This document shows positions 1-8,936 of a stretch of 64,000 nucleotides of DNA, one piece after another. The notes under the pieces were generated by a model, which had not been told where the DNA came from, ran no database searches, and saw only the letters and a program-made list of their open reading frames with translations. Positions within the stretch are counted from its first letter, which is position 1; each line of letters begins with the position of its first letter. This DNA is from Micromonospora pattaloongensis (GTDB lineage Bacteria > Actinomycetota > Actinomycetes > Mycobacteriales > Micromonosporaceae), in NCBI RefSeq assembly GCF_900107255.1, contig NZ_FNPH01000012.1:54737-118736 (forward strand), in the 5' to 3' direction. The position numbers and the translations under genes are program-made.

Positions 1-1580
1 GGGTGCGTCCGGTAGACGAGCCCACCGGACCGCGACACCCGGTCCATCAATCCGCGATCCACCGAGCGCGGCACCGGCCGCCAACCGCCGACCCCCTCAA
101 GGTCGCCCCGGCCGATCAGCATGGTCCCGCCGGCGACCGGCGGCCCGTACGTCTCCGGCCCGCTCGCCAGCCGTCGCACGGTCACACCGAGCGGCTGCAG
201 GTGGACGAACTCGGCGGCCTTGCCGACCAGCGTGGCACCGGAGTATTCGCGGGCGAGCACCAGATCCCAGACGTGCTCGGGGCCGTACCCGTCGTCGTCG
301 TCGACCTTGGTGATCAGGCTGCCCCGCGCCCGCGCGGTCGCCGCCGCCATCGCCTCCCCGAAGCTGCACGCGCCGGGAGCCTCGACGATCGTCAGCGGGC
401 GCCCGCAGCCGGCCAGCCGCGCCCGCAGCCGCGCGTCCAACTCCATGCCGTGCGGGCAGAGCACGATCTCCAACTCGGGATAGGTCTGAGCGGCGATCCG
501 ACGCACCGCCTCGGCGATGTGCTGCGGCCGGCGCGTCACCAGGATCGCGCTGACCGGCGGCGGCGCGGCCGATCCGGGCACGCCGCCCGCGGTGGCCCGA
601 GGCGGCGCGAACGGGGCGCCGTGCCCGCGCAGCGCGGCCCGCCGCTGCCGGACGCTGCGCAGCTCCAGCTCCAGGGGGTCCGCGCCGGGGCGCGGAAGCG
701 GGGCGCCGACCAGCGCGCGTAGCGGCGTCGCCAGCCGATCCCCGACGGCCGGCGGCAGCTCGGGGACCGCCAGCACCGCTCCGGTCGCCGCGAGCTGGGT
801 CAGCAGCGTCGCCACGGCCGCCGGGGCGGCCGCCGGCAGCCCGCGACACTGGACGGTGGCGACCGTGCGGAGCGGAAGGAGCTGCTCCACGGTCAGCGGG
901 GTACCGTCGAGCGCCCCGGCCGACAACACCTGCTCGGCACCGCCCGGACCGGCGCCGGGGACGGTCAGCTGCCACGCCGGCCCCGCGCCGGCGGCCGGCC
1001 GGAGCCTTCCGGGCCGGAGCGCCCGCCCGTACGGGCGTGGCCGCCCGATCGGGTTGGCCACCGCGGTGTCGAAGCGCACCGCCGGCGTCCGATCGACGAC
1101 CCGGAGCCCGACCGCGTCCGGCCTCGCCGCGGCCGGTAGCGGGCGCACCGGCGCGAGCACCGCCAACGCGGCGGAGAGCACCTCGCGCAGCGGCACCGCG
1201 TCCGCCAGTCGCACCTCGATGACGGCCGTCCCGCCGGACCTCGGCAGCGACACCCGGTGCCGGCGCAGGCCGGGCAGCGGGCCGAGTCGCCCGGACCAGC
1301 CGGCCCGCGGCGGGCGCCAGTCCCCGACGCGCAGCGTCACCCGGCGGGCGCGGGCCGCCCCGGCGGGCTCGGCGAGGAGCCGCCGCAGCCAGGAGATCGA
1401 ACCGCAGCCCAGGTGCACGTGCCCGAGCCGACCGGCCGCGCCCGTCGGCGGCACCAGCGGCGTCGCCGCCGCCCACCGGGTCACCGGCGCGAACCCGGCC
1501 CGGCCGCGGCGGCCGGGCATCGACGTCGTGCCCGCCAGGACCCGCCACGTCGATCGCGTACGGCCCGTCGCGTCGATCAC
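1..1580 (-). CDS. GT2-type glycosyltransferase, 3' end outside window
   Basis: Reading the minus strand from a GTG at 1580 gives 526 codons without a stop, running off the left edge, so the gene is partial. The start follows GAGGGGG at a short spacing. The first 330 or so residues match no family I recognise. Around residue 340 a GT2-like strand begins (SAILVTRR), and near residue 427 an acidic KVDDDDGYG stretch takes the place of the usual DxD metal and sugar-nucleotide site. It probably transfers a sugar onto a surface glycan on the cytoplasmic side. It is divergent from the next GT gene across 82 bases, which should hold both promoters. Family is inferred from the nucleotide-binding motifs; donor and acceptor are unknown. 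Confidence 0.72.
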   Translation of the reverse strand, partial: MIDATGRTRSTWRVLAGTTSMPGRRGRAGFAPVTRWAAATPLVPPTGAAGRLGHVHLGCGSISWLRRLLAEPAGAARARRVTLRVGDWRPPRAGWSGRLGPLPGLRRHRVSLPRSGGTAVIEVRLADAVPLREVLSAALAVLAPVRPLPAAARPDAVGLRVVDRTPAVRFDTAVANPIGRPRPYGRALRPGRLRPAAGAGPAWQLTVPGAGPGGAEQVLSAGALDGTPLTVEQLLPLRTVATVQCRGLPAAAPAAVATLLTQLAATGAVLAVPELPPAVGDRLATPLRALVGAPLPRPGADPLELELRSVRQRRAALRGHGAPFAPPRATAGGVPGSAAPPPVSAILVTRRPQHIAEAVRRIAAQTYPELEIVLCPHGMELDARLRARLAGCGRPLTIVEAPGACSFGEAMAAATARARGSLITKVDDDDGYGPEHVWDLVLAREYSGATLVGKAAEFVHLQPLGVTVRRLASGPETYGPPVAGGTMLIGRGDLEGVGGWRPVPRSVDRGLMDRVSRSGGLVYRTH

Positions 1581-1662
1581 GCACCCCCTCGCCACCACCG
1601 CAACCCGGGGGGTGGTCGCGTTCAGAACGAGGCTAACGTGTTCGCTCCGGTACGCTGAGTGA

Positions 1663-3210
1663 GTGTCCAATCGTGACTCCACGACGGTTCACGCGATCAA
1701 GCGCAACGACTGGAGTCCGCTGGCCCCGCCCCCGGAGTTCCGTCCCACGCTGCGGGTCGCCGTCGTCGTCACGGGCGCGGCCGATCGGGCGCGGCTGGAC
1801 CCGACCCTCGCCGCCCTGCGCCACCAGAGCTATCCGGCCGACCTGCTCGACGTCGTCGTCGCCCGGTCCACCCGACCGCCGGTCGCCGGGTCCGCCGCGG
1901 CGGACCCGGAGCGCGGCGCCGTCGTCCCCGCCGCCGCGGGTAACGCCTTCGACGCCGCGGTCGTCGCGGCCGGCGCCGAGGTGATCGTGCGGTTGGACGC
2001 CGGGTCCGTCCCCGACCCGGAGTTCGTCGCCGCCCTGGCCCGGTGGCAGCACGTCACGCCCGACGCCGTCAGCATCGCGTCGCCGCGGCTGGTGGCCGCC
2101 GCGCCGACCGCCGACGAGGTCGCCGCCCACTGCGCCGACGGCGCCCTGGACGGGCTCTTCCCGGCCGGCGCCAGCACGCCGCACGCCCCCCTGGTCGCCC
2201 GCCTCGAGGCGTCGGACCAGCTGCGCGCCGCGGATCACCTCGGGTTCCTCGCCGCCGACGGCGTCCCGTACGCGTTCCACACCGACCGCTACACCCCGGG
2301 CGCCGACCCGTACCAGGGCGTCGACATCGAGGTGGCGTACCGGCTGGCGCAGGCGGGCGGCGTCTTCGTACCGGAGCCGCGGGCACGGGTCTGGATGGTG
2401 GCCGGCGGCCCCGACGGGGACGCGACCCGCCACCGGCGTGCGGAGCTGGCGGACCTGATGGCCTACCCGCGCGACAACCGGCCGGCGGCCGGGCGCGCCT
2501 GGTCGGTGCCGCTGGTCACCGCCGTGGTCGCCGCGGACGGACCGTACGAGCTGGTGCGCACCTGCGTCGACCGGCTGCTCGGCAACGACGAGACGGACCT
2601 GCGGGTGCTGCTCGTCGGCGACCGGTGGTCCGCCGCGGGCGGAGGCGCCCGGGGGTCCGCCGCGGGCGGAGGCGACCGGGAGCTGCGCCTGATCGCCGCC
2701 GAATACCGGTCCGAGCCGCGGGTGCGACTCGTCGACGCCGACCCCGGCACCGGCTACCCCTCGCCGTACCTGCTGCGGGTGCCGCACCACCTCGGGGTCG
2801 GCGCGACCACCGTGCGCGCGTTGGTCACGACCGCGGAGCGCTGGCAGGTCGGGCTGATCCGGGTGCTCCCCGCCGGGGCGGCCGGGGCGGTGCCCGGCGT
2901 GGAGTTGTGGCGCACCGACGCGCTGAGCCGGGCGCTGCGGACGGAGCGGCCAGGGCCGCAGCTGGCGTCGGCGGTGGCGCGCAGTCACGGACACCGGTGG
3001 GAGACCGGCAGCGAGTACGACGTCGTCGATCTCACCGCCGTGCCCGCGCCCCAGCTGCGTTCCCCCGCCCGCGTGCCGGCGGCCGCGCCGGTCCAGCGGC
3101 GTTCCCGGGAGACGGTGCAGGTCGGCGGCGCTCGATCACTCGCGAAGGCCACCGTGTTCGTCACCCGCCGGTACGCCCGGGCCGCCCGCCGCCGGATCGC
3201 CCGGGGATGA
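1663..3210 (+). CDS. GT2-like glycosyltransferase family protein (515 aa)
   Basis: A GTG start gives 515 residues. Residues about 30-110 look like a GT2 Rossmann start (LRVAVVVTGAADRARLDPTL, later VIVRLDAGSVPDPEFV), with LDAGS where active GT2 enzymes have DxD. A second, similar half begins near residue 285 (PLVTAVVAADGPYELV), so the protein may hold two GT-A-like units, at least one degenerate. A short in-frame duplication near residues 324-337 gives the repeated sequence SAAGGG. The C-terminus is basic, rich in arginine. It lies in the wall-glycan locus and its last 50 bases overlap the convergent GT4 gene. It may be an active transferase or an inactive partner; the weak DxD leaves this open. 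Confidence 0.72.
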   Translation: MSNRDSTTVHAIKRNDWSPLAPPPEFRPTLRVAVVVTGAADRARLDPTLAALRHQSYPADLLDVVVARSTRPPVAGSAAADPERGAVVPAAAGNAFDAAVVAAGAEVIVRLDAGSVPDPEFVAALARWQHVTPDAVSIASPRLVAAAPTADEVAAHCADGALDGLFPAGASTPHAPLVARLEASDQLRAADHLGFLAADGVPYAFHTDRYTPGADPYQGVDIEVAYRLAQAGGVFVPEPRARVWMVAGGPDGDATRHRRAELADLMAYPRDNRPAAGRAWSVPLVTAVVAADGPYELVRTCVDRLLGNDETDLRVLLVGDRWSAAGGGARGSAAGGGDRELRLIAAEYRSEPRVRLVDADPGTGYPSPYLLRVPHHLGVGATTVRALVTTAERWQVGLIRVLPAGAAGAVPGVELWRTDALSRALRTERPGPQLASAVARSHGHRWETGSEYDVVDLTAVPAPQLRSPARVPAAAPVQRRSRETVQVGGARSLAKATVFVTRRYARAARRRIARG

Positions 3211-4411
3211 CCCGCGCCGCGGTCACCGCCGGCACCGTCACCGAGATGCGCCCGGCCAGGTGCTCGCGCACGGCGGCCGCCATCCGTTCGCTCACCGCCG
3301 CCGGCGCGAACGCCCGCGCGTGCGCGCGGACGACGGCGCGGGCGGCCCCGGACTCGATCACAGGAGGCGCGGCGAGCGTGTCGGCGGTCCGCCGCGGGTC
3401 GGACAGGTCGAAGCGGACGACCGCCTCCGGCGGCATCAGGTCGGCGAGGCTGGTGCCGGTGGACGCGTAGGCCGGCAGGTCGAAACCGGCGGTCAACGCC
3501 ACGGCGCCCGAGTTGAGCGACGAACGGTACGGGTAGAGGGCCGCATCCGCGGCGCGCAGGTAGAGCTGCACGTCGGCCTCGGGCACGAAGCCGGGGTGCA
3601 GCAGCACCGCGGGGTGCCGCGCCGCCCGGGCCACGAACTCGTCGCCCCCGGTCTCGTCCCGTACCTTGCCGGCGACCAGCCAGCGCAGCCGCGGATCGGC
3701 GCGCGCGGCGAGGTCGAAGGCCTCCAGGAACGCGCCGTGCCCCTTGTACGGGCGGATCTGCCCGAAGGTGACCAGGACCCGCGCCCCGAGCGGGATGCCC
3801 AGCGCGGACCGCGCGGTCGCCCGGTCCACCCAGTCGGGGTACGCCCCGGCGAACGTCGGATGCGGGATCACCAGCGACGCCCGCGGCTGCCCGTCGAACG
3901 CCGTACGCAGCAGGTCGAGGTGGCCGCCGTGCATCACGTGCACGAGCTCGGCCGCGCCCAGCATGAAGCGCCGCAGCCGCAGTTCGACCTCGCGATGGAC
4001 GGTCTCGTGCGGCAGCACGTTGTGCACCGTCCAGACCAGCCGCACCCCCCGCTCGGACAGCGCCCGCAGACGCGCCTCGAACCGCTCCACCCTGGCGACC
4101 GCCTCGCTCCCGCTCCGGCTGCCGGCCGTCACCTCGTAGAGCCAGTGGACGTGCAGCACCGCCGGCATCCCCGGCGGCAACGCGGCGAGCAGCCGGTCGA
4201 CGGCCCCGAACGTCGTCACCCGGATCGGCACGAGGTTGCGTCGCGCGAAACGGCTGTAGATGAGCGACTGGTACGGGTTCGCCAGGTCGACCGGCCAGTA
4301 CAGCCAGGCGACGGGTGGCTCGTCCGCCGTCCAGTCGGCGGCCGTCACCGCCGACAGCGCGTCGTCGAGGAAGTGGGCGGGGCGCACCGCGCGCCGCCAG
4401 GGGACGATCAC
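3161..4411 (-). CDS. GT4 family glycosyltransferase
   Basis: The protein has 416 residues from a GTG at 4411. It shows the GT-B layout of family 4: an N-terminal acceptor half with HVHWLYEV and VWTVHNVLPHE, then VLVTFGQIRPYKGHGAFLEA at the start of the donor half, then LHPGFVPEADVQLYLRAADA and YPYRSSLNSGAVALTAGFDLP, where the GT4 nucleotide-sugar site lies. The start codon overlaps the stop of the upstream gene as GTGA, so the two are probably translationally coupled. A longer frame reaches 4579 but runs inside the upstream gene and has arginine-rich low-quality sequence. It probably adds a retaining-linkage sugar to the surface polymer. Its 3' end overlaps the facing GT2 gene. Confidence 0.85.
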   Translation of the reverse strand: MIVPWRRAVRPAHFLDDALSAVTAADWTADEPPVAWLYWPVDLANPYQSLIYSRFARRNLVPIRVTTFGAVDRLLAALPPGMPAVLHVHWLYEVTAGSRSGSEAVARVERFEARLRALSERGVRLVWTVHNVLPHETVHREVELRLRRFMLGAAELVHVMHGGHLDLLRTAFDGQPRASLVIPHPTFAGAYPDWVDRATARSALGIPLGARVLVTFGQIRPYKGHGAFLEAFDLAARADPRLRWLVAGKVRDETGGDEFVARAARHPAVLLHPGFVPEADVQLYLRAADAALYPYRSSLNSGAVALTAGFDLPAYASTGTSLADLMPPEAVVRFDLSDPRRTADTLAAPPVIESGAARAVVRAHARAFAPAAVSERMAAAVREHLAGRISVTVPAVTAARVIPGRSGGGRPGRTGG

Positions 4412-4992
4412 CGGTCCGCCCCGGTCGCCGGGGCGCCGAGCGCGGCGGCGACCGCGACCGCGAGCGGGGCGGCCGACGCGTCGCCCGCGCGTACCGAGGT
4501 GACCCGGTGCTCGTGCCCGAGGCGGGTGAGCGCGCAGACCGCGAGCTGATCGGCGAGCGAAGGCGGCAGCTTCTCCCACTCCGGTCGCCAGGCGTCGAGC
4601 GCGCGGGCCGGCTCACCGGCCAGCCCGGCGCGGACCGCCGGGGCGTCGGGCCCCCGTCGGATCACCAGCTCGCGCCCGTCGCTCGCCGGCCCGCGCGGGG
4701 CCGCGGGCAGCCGGCCGGCGGGCGCGGGACGGAGCCCGCCGAGACGCCGGACCAGCCGCTCCTCCTGCTCGCCCGCCGCGCCCCGCCGCATCAGCATCAG
4801 CAGGGCCGCTTCGGCCAGCGGCGTCTCGCCCCGCTCCCGCGCCCGCCCCGCGACCCACCGGATCTCCGGGGTCGTGACCGCGGGATCGCGCAGCAGGAGG
4901 GCGAGCCCCCCGCGCCCGGCCCGAGCGCGCCGCACGGAGCGGCCCACGGGCCGCAGCGCCCGACGTAGCCTACGGAGGACACCACCCCTCAC
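4408..4992 (-). CDS. Unrecognised protein coupled to GT4 gene
   Basis: This 194-residue frame starts at a GTG and has strong third-position GC bias. I do not recognise the family. It begins with an arginine-rich basic segment (RRLRRALRPVGRSVRRARAG), followed by an alanine- and leucine-rich, mainly helical body that includes WVAGRARERGETPLAEAALL and LDAWRPEWEKLPPSLADQLA, perhaps TPR-like. There is no signal peptide, membrane segment or cysteine motif. It is the first gene of a two-gene minus-strand unit whose second gene is the GT4 enzyme, with a four-base stop/start overlap. Context suggests a helper of glycan assembly, but the sequence itself does not show a function. Confidence 0.62.
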   Translation of the reverse strand: MRGGVLRRLRRALRPVGRSVRRARAGRGGLALLLRDPAVTTPEIRWVAGRARERGETPLAEAALLMLMRRGAAGEQEERLVRRLGGLRPAPAGRLPAAPRGPASDGRELVIRRGPDAPAVRAGLAGEPARALDAWRPEWEKLPPSLADQLAVCALTRLGHEHRVTSVRAGDASAAPLAVAVAAALGAPATGADR

Positions 4993-5063
4993 ACCGAAAC
5001 CCTATAGCCGCCGGCCGTCTGCGCAGGTCACGGCTGAAATCTCCGCTGGATTCGAGGTGAGGC

Positions 5064-6659
5064 GTGTCCGGCCCGTGGGCGAGCATCGTCGTTCCCGTCT
5101 ACAACACCGCGCGGTGGCTGCCCGAGGCCCTCGCGTCGGTCGACCGGCAGTCCTGTCGGGACCGGCTGGAGGTCGTCGTGATCGATGACGGCTCGACCGA
5201 CGACTCCGGCCGGATCGCCCGGGAGTACGCCGAGCGCGCGCCGGGGGTGCGCTACGTGCGCCAGGAGAACGCGGGCCTCGGGGCGGCGCGCAACCACGGC
5301 GTACGGCTCGCGAGCGGCCGCTACCTCGGGTTCCTGGACTCCGACGACGTCTACCCGCCCGAAGGTCTGCACGACCTGCTCCGTCTCGCGGCCGCGCACG
5401 GTGCGCCGATCGCGGTCGGCGACATGCGGGGGCTGCCGCCGCGCCCCGACCCGCCGTGGCGACGCGAGCTGATCACGGGTCAGCGGGTGATCGGCTCGGT
5501 GGCCGAGGCGCCCGACCTCGTCGGCAACCCGTCGGCCTGCAACAAGGTCTTCCGCCGGGACTTCGTCGTCGACGCGGGCGCGGCGTTCACCGAGGGGACC
5601 GCGTTCGAGGACGTGCTCTTCACGTTGCCGCTGCTGCTGCGCTCGCCCCGGACCGTGCTCACGCCGGGGCTGGCGTACCTCTACCGGACGCGCGGCGACG
5701 GCAGCTCGATCATGGATGCCCGCAGTCAGCCGGTGCAGATCTTCCAGCACCTCGCGCTCCTGGAGCGGCTGGCCGCCGATGTGGCCGCCGCCGACGCGGG
5801 GATCCGCTACGCGGTGCACCGTTGGATCGCCTACATGCAACTGCACTACGCCTGGCGCGCCGCCTCGGCGCTCGGCGACGAGCAGCTCGCGGAGTTCACC
5901 GGGCGGATGTCCGCGCTGTTCAAGGACATTCCCGTGGAGATCGTGGCCGAGTTCGTGTCCAACGCCGGGGCGGGGGTACGCGCGGCGGCGATCTACGAGC
6001 AGGACGTCGGCGCCCTCCGCAGACCCCGGTTCAGCGGCCCGCTGCGGGTGCGTGCCGGACACGTCTACGCCGGCCATCCGCACTTCGACCGCTACCGCGA
6101 GCTGCTCCGCGTCCACGATCTCGCGGCCACGATCGCGCGGATCCGCGCCGACGGGGTCGTCGAGGGCGACGTGGCGCTGCCCGGCGTCGTCGCGCCGCCC
6201 GGCGAGGTGCGGCACGACATCCTGCTGGAGGTCGGCGACGGCCTGGTCCGCCGTCCCGTGCTGGTATGCGCCGTCGACGGCGGGCGGCTGCGGTGGCGCT
6301 GCGAGATCCCGCTGGAGGCGGTGGAGCAGGGGCGGCACCGGCTGCGCCTGGTGGTCCGGGACGACGGGCGGGAACAGGCGATCCCGGCGCGCACCCGCGG
6401 AGCCCGGCCGGTGCCGGTCGGCGGTGGTCGCAGCGCGTGGCTGCGGCCGTCGGGGCCGGAGCCGGAGCTGGTCATCGCGGGCACCCGGCTCGACGCGGCC
6501 CTGCAGCGCTCCCGCTGGGCCGCGCGCGCGGCCGGTCGGCGGGCGCGGGCGTCCGCCCGGACCGGCCGGGCCGCGATCGCCCGGGCACTGCGCCGGCTGG
6601 CGCCCGCGGTAGCCGGCCGCGCTGTTCAGCCGGCGACCCGGAGCACCAGGCGGCGGTGA
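5064..6659 (+). CDS. GT2 glycosyltransferase with C-terminal beta-rich region
   Basis: The 531-residue product starts SIVVPVYNTARWLPEALASV, the classical family-2 opening. DDGSTD lies at residues 41-46, NAGLGAARNHG near 69 and DSDD at 92-95, the donor-binding DxD. CNKVFRRDF near 160 is typical of teichoic-acid-type GT2 enzymes. Beyond about residue 320 a beta-rich segment with repeated DGG and LRV patterns follows, then an arginine-rich tail. The enzyme should be cytoplasmic and membrane-associated, extending or decorating a wall polymer from a nucleotide sugar. It reads toward the next GT2 gene, overlapping it by 34 bases. Family is certain; substrate is not. Confidence 0.9.
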   Translation: MSGPWASIVVPVYNTARWLPEALASVDRQSCRDRLEVVVIDDGSTDDSGRIAREYAERAPGVRYVRQENAGLGAARNHGVRLASGRYLGFLDSDDVYPPEGLHDLLRLAAAHGAPIAVGDMRGLPPRPDPPWRRELITGQRVIGSVAEAPDLVGNPSACNKVFRRDFVVDAGAAFTEGTAFEDVLFTLPLLLRSPRTVLTPGLAYLYRTRGDGSSIMDARSQPVQIFQHLALLERLAADVAAADAGIRYAVHRWIAYMQLHYAWRAASALGDEQLAEFTGRMSALFKDIPVEIVAEFVSNAGAGVRAAAIYEQDVGALRRPRFSGPLRVRAGHVYAGHPHFDRYRELLRVHDLAATIARIRADGVVEGDVALPGVVAPPGEVRHDILLEVGDGLVRRPVLVCAVDGGRLRWRCEIPLEAVEQGRHRLRLVVRDDGREQAIPARTRGARPVPVGGGRSAWLRPSGPEPELVIAGTRLDAALQRSRWAARAAGRRARASARTGRAAIARALRRLAPAVAGRAVQPATRSTRRR

Positions 6660-8932
6660 CGGTCGGGCTCCAACCACAGCCGGGCACCGGCCGACCGCGC
6701 CGGCAGCCGTTCGCGGGCCCGCAGCGTGACCGGCAGGTCGCACGCCCCGCCCCGGGTGTCCGGCCCCGCGGGCCGCTGCAGCAGCCACCAGTGCCCGGCC
6801 GCGAGCGGGCCGCCGTCCGGTTCGCAGCGCAGCGTCGCCCGCCATCCCGCCGGGCCGAGCCGGACCGGCAGCACGCGGTCGGGCGGGGCGGGCCGCGCGG
6901 GCGTCTCGTCGCGGAACCGCAGCACCAGCTCGAACCCGGGGCGTGTCGGCGGGGGCGGCCCGCTGAGCAGCAGCGCCGCCGGCGCGCCCCGCACCCGGGC
7001 GAGCAGCGGTCCGGCCGGCAGCGACCGGATCCAGAGCACGCCGGCGTCCCCCGGCTCGGCCAGCACGGTCCGCGCGGCGGCCACGGCGGCGTACGAGAGG
7101 TAACCGGCCGAGACCGGCAGCGCCCGTGCCTCGTCGCCCGCCGCGAACTCCACCAGCCACTCGTCGCCGACGGCCCCCACCGGCGCGCCGCCGTCCGACG
7201 CGCCCGCGGTCACGTCGGCGAGGGGAATCCTGGCCGTGAACCGGGTGCCAGGGCCGTCGGGCGTGACCGGGTAGCGGCGCCAGGGCACGCCGGGGGCCCG
7301 GCACAGCCACAGCGCGGCGTCCGGGTCGGCCGGGGCGGCCGACTCCCCCGCCACCACCAGATGGTCGCCGTCGCGCCGGCAGGACGTGGCCCGCACGCGC
7401 CACCGCTCGACGACGAGCCGCAACGAGCGGTCCCGGACCAGCGGCACGACCCGCACATCGGGGGCGACCCACGCGGCCGGCAGCGGCGGCGGTATCTCGC
7501 CGACCCCCATCGGCCGCCGCTGGAGGCCGGCCGGGCCGATCGCGGCGGCCACGACGCGCCAGCTCTGCTCCACCCACCGCCGGCGGACCCGCAGCACGGC
7601 CGGGTCGATCGAGACCTGGAAGCCGGACCACGCGTACCGGGGCGGCAGGGTGGGCGCGTCCGGGGAGCGGCGCGGCAGGCTCGGCGACACGACGCGACGG
7701 CGACGGCGCGGCTCGTCGCGCAACCACAGTCCGCGCAGCGAACTCCACGGCCGCGCCGCGCCGGTCGCCGGGTCGTACGCGTGGCCGCGCACCCGCAGCC
7801 GGCCGGCGTGCCAGCGCAGTTCGTGCACCTGCGTCCGCATCGGGTCCGCCACCCGGTACAGCTCGCGTGGCAGCTCGGCCCGGCCGGCGTCCAGGTACGG
7901 CAGCGCCTGGTAGTGCCGGCGCCCGCGGCGTACCACCGGCAGCACGGCGCTGTCCCGGCTGGCGGAGACCACGGTGAGCAGTTCGGGGATCATGCGCCGC
8001 TGGACGAGGCGCCACGCCACCCGCAGAGGCGGCGGGAGCCGGTCGAGCACCCGCGCGTCGACCCCGGCGAGGTAGTCGGCCGCCAGATCGAGGAACATCT
8101 GCCGGTAGACGTCGCCGACGTCCGGGAGCAGGTGCAGGAACATCCGCAGATCGCTCTGCAGCGCCGTCTCGTCGTACCAGTCCTTCATCGCGCCCTCGCC
8201 GATCCCGGCCAGCGCCCGGCGCGCGCTCTCCACCGCCGCGAACCGGTCGACGACGTTGCGAAGCTCGTTCTGCCGCTGGCTGATCGACGGTTCCGCGCCG
8301 GCCTCCCGCTGCCGCCAGTAGTAGACCGGCAACTCGATCACGTCAACGGCACGGGCCAGGGCGTACGCCGGGACGGTCACCGGGATGTCCTCGTAGCGCA
8401 CCCCCTCCGGGAACCGCAGCCCGTGCCGTTGCCAGAACGACCGCCGGAAGACCTTGTTGCAGGCCAACCGGTCGTAGACCAGGTTCCGCTGCTCGCGCAG
8501 GGCGATGCCGAGCCGGGTGGTCCGGTGGGTACCGCGATGCAGCGGCGACTGTCGCACCCCGCGCGAGGTCAGCAGGCCGACGTTGCCGGACGCGAAGTCC
8601 GACCCGGTGCGTTCGAGCGCGCCGACCAGGACCTCGAGCGCGGTCGGCGGCAGCACGTCGTCGCTGTCGACGAACGTGAGGTAATCGCCGTGCCCGGCGC
8701 GCAGCCCCGCGTTGCGGGCCGCCCCGAGCCCCCGGTTCGGCTGCCGGATCAGCCGGAACCGCCGGTCGCGCTCGACCCACCGCTGCGCGATCTCGGCGCT
8801 GTCGTCGGTCGAGCCGTCGTCGACGAGCACGACGTCGAGCGCGTGGTGGCTCTGCCGCGCGAGCGAGTCGAGGCACTCCGGCAGGTACCGCCGGACGTTG
8901 TGGATCGGCACGACGGCGAGCACCGACGGCAC
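6626..8932 (-). CDS. Large GT2 glycosyltransferase (768 aa)
   Basis: A GTG start gives a protein of 768 residues. The N-terminal 230 residues are a complete GT2 domain: DDGSTDD at 38-44, NRGLGAARNAG near 66-76, DSDD at 89-92 and CNKVFRR near 160. A helical region follows (to about 330) and then a long beta-rich C-terminal half with two similar segments, reminiscent of the binding modules at the end of TarS/TarP-like wall teichoic acid transferases; that comparison is inference. It starts 4 bases after the stop of the GT2/glycerophosphotransferase gene and is probably in the same transcript, which also includes the CDP-alcohol enzyme upstream. Its end overlaps the facing GT2 gene. Confidence 0.9.
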   Translation of the reverse strand: MPSVLAVVPIHNVRRYLPECLDSLARQSHHALDVVLVDDGSTDDSAEIAQRWVERDRRFRLIRQPNRGLGAARNAGLRAGHGDYLTFVDSDDVLPPTALEVLVGALERTGSDFASGNVGLLTSRGVRQSPLHRGTHRTTRLGIALREQRNLVYDRLACNKVFRRSFWQRHGLRFPEGVRYEDIPVTVPAYALARAVDVIELPVYYWRQREAGAEPSISQRQNELRNVVDRFAAVESARRALAGIGEGAMKDWYDETALQSDLRMFLHLLPDVGDVYRQMFLDLAADYLAGVDARVLDRLPPPLRVAWRLVQRRMIPELLTVVSASRDSAVLPVVRRGRRHYQALPYLDAGRAELPRELYRVADPMRTQVHELRWHAGRLRVRGHAYDPATGAARPWSSLRGLWLRDEPRRRRRVVSPSLPRRSPDAPTLPPRYAWSGFQVSIDPAVLRVRRRWVEQSWRVVAAAIGPAGLQRRPMGVGEIPPPLPAAWVAPDVRVVPLVRDRSLRLVVERWRVRATSCRRDGDHLVVAGESAAPADPDAALWLCRAPGVPWRRYPVTPDGPGTRFTARIPLADVTAGASDGGAPVGAVGDEWLVEFAAGDEARALPVSAGYLSYAAVAAARTVLAEPGDAGVLWIRSLPAGPLLARVRGAPAALLLSGPPPPTRPGFELVLRFRDETPARPAPPDRVLPVRLGPAGWRATLRCEPDGGPLAAGHWWLLQRPAGPDTRGGACDLPVTLRARERLPARSAGARLWLEPDRHRRLVLRVAG

Positions 8933-8936
8933 CGGC

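Noticed and set aside
97..1584. Minus-strand open frame with 495 codons
   Set aside because: Another minus-strand frame over the same bases, from GTG 1580, has GT2 motifs and stays open to the window edge; this one is arginine-rich noise.
5028..8015. Minus-strand open frame of 995 codons
   Set aside because: It opposes one GT2 gene and overlaps another in a different frame; no family motifs.
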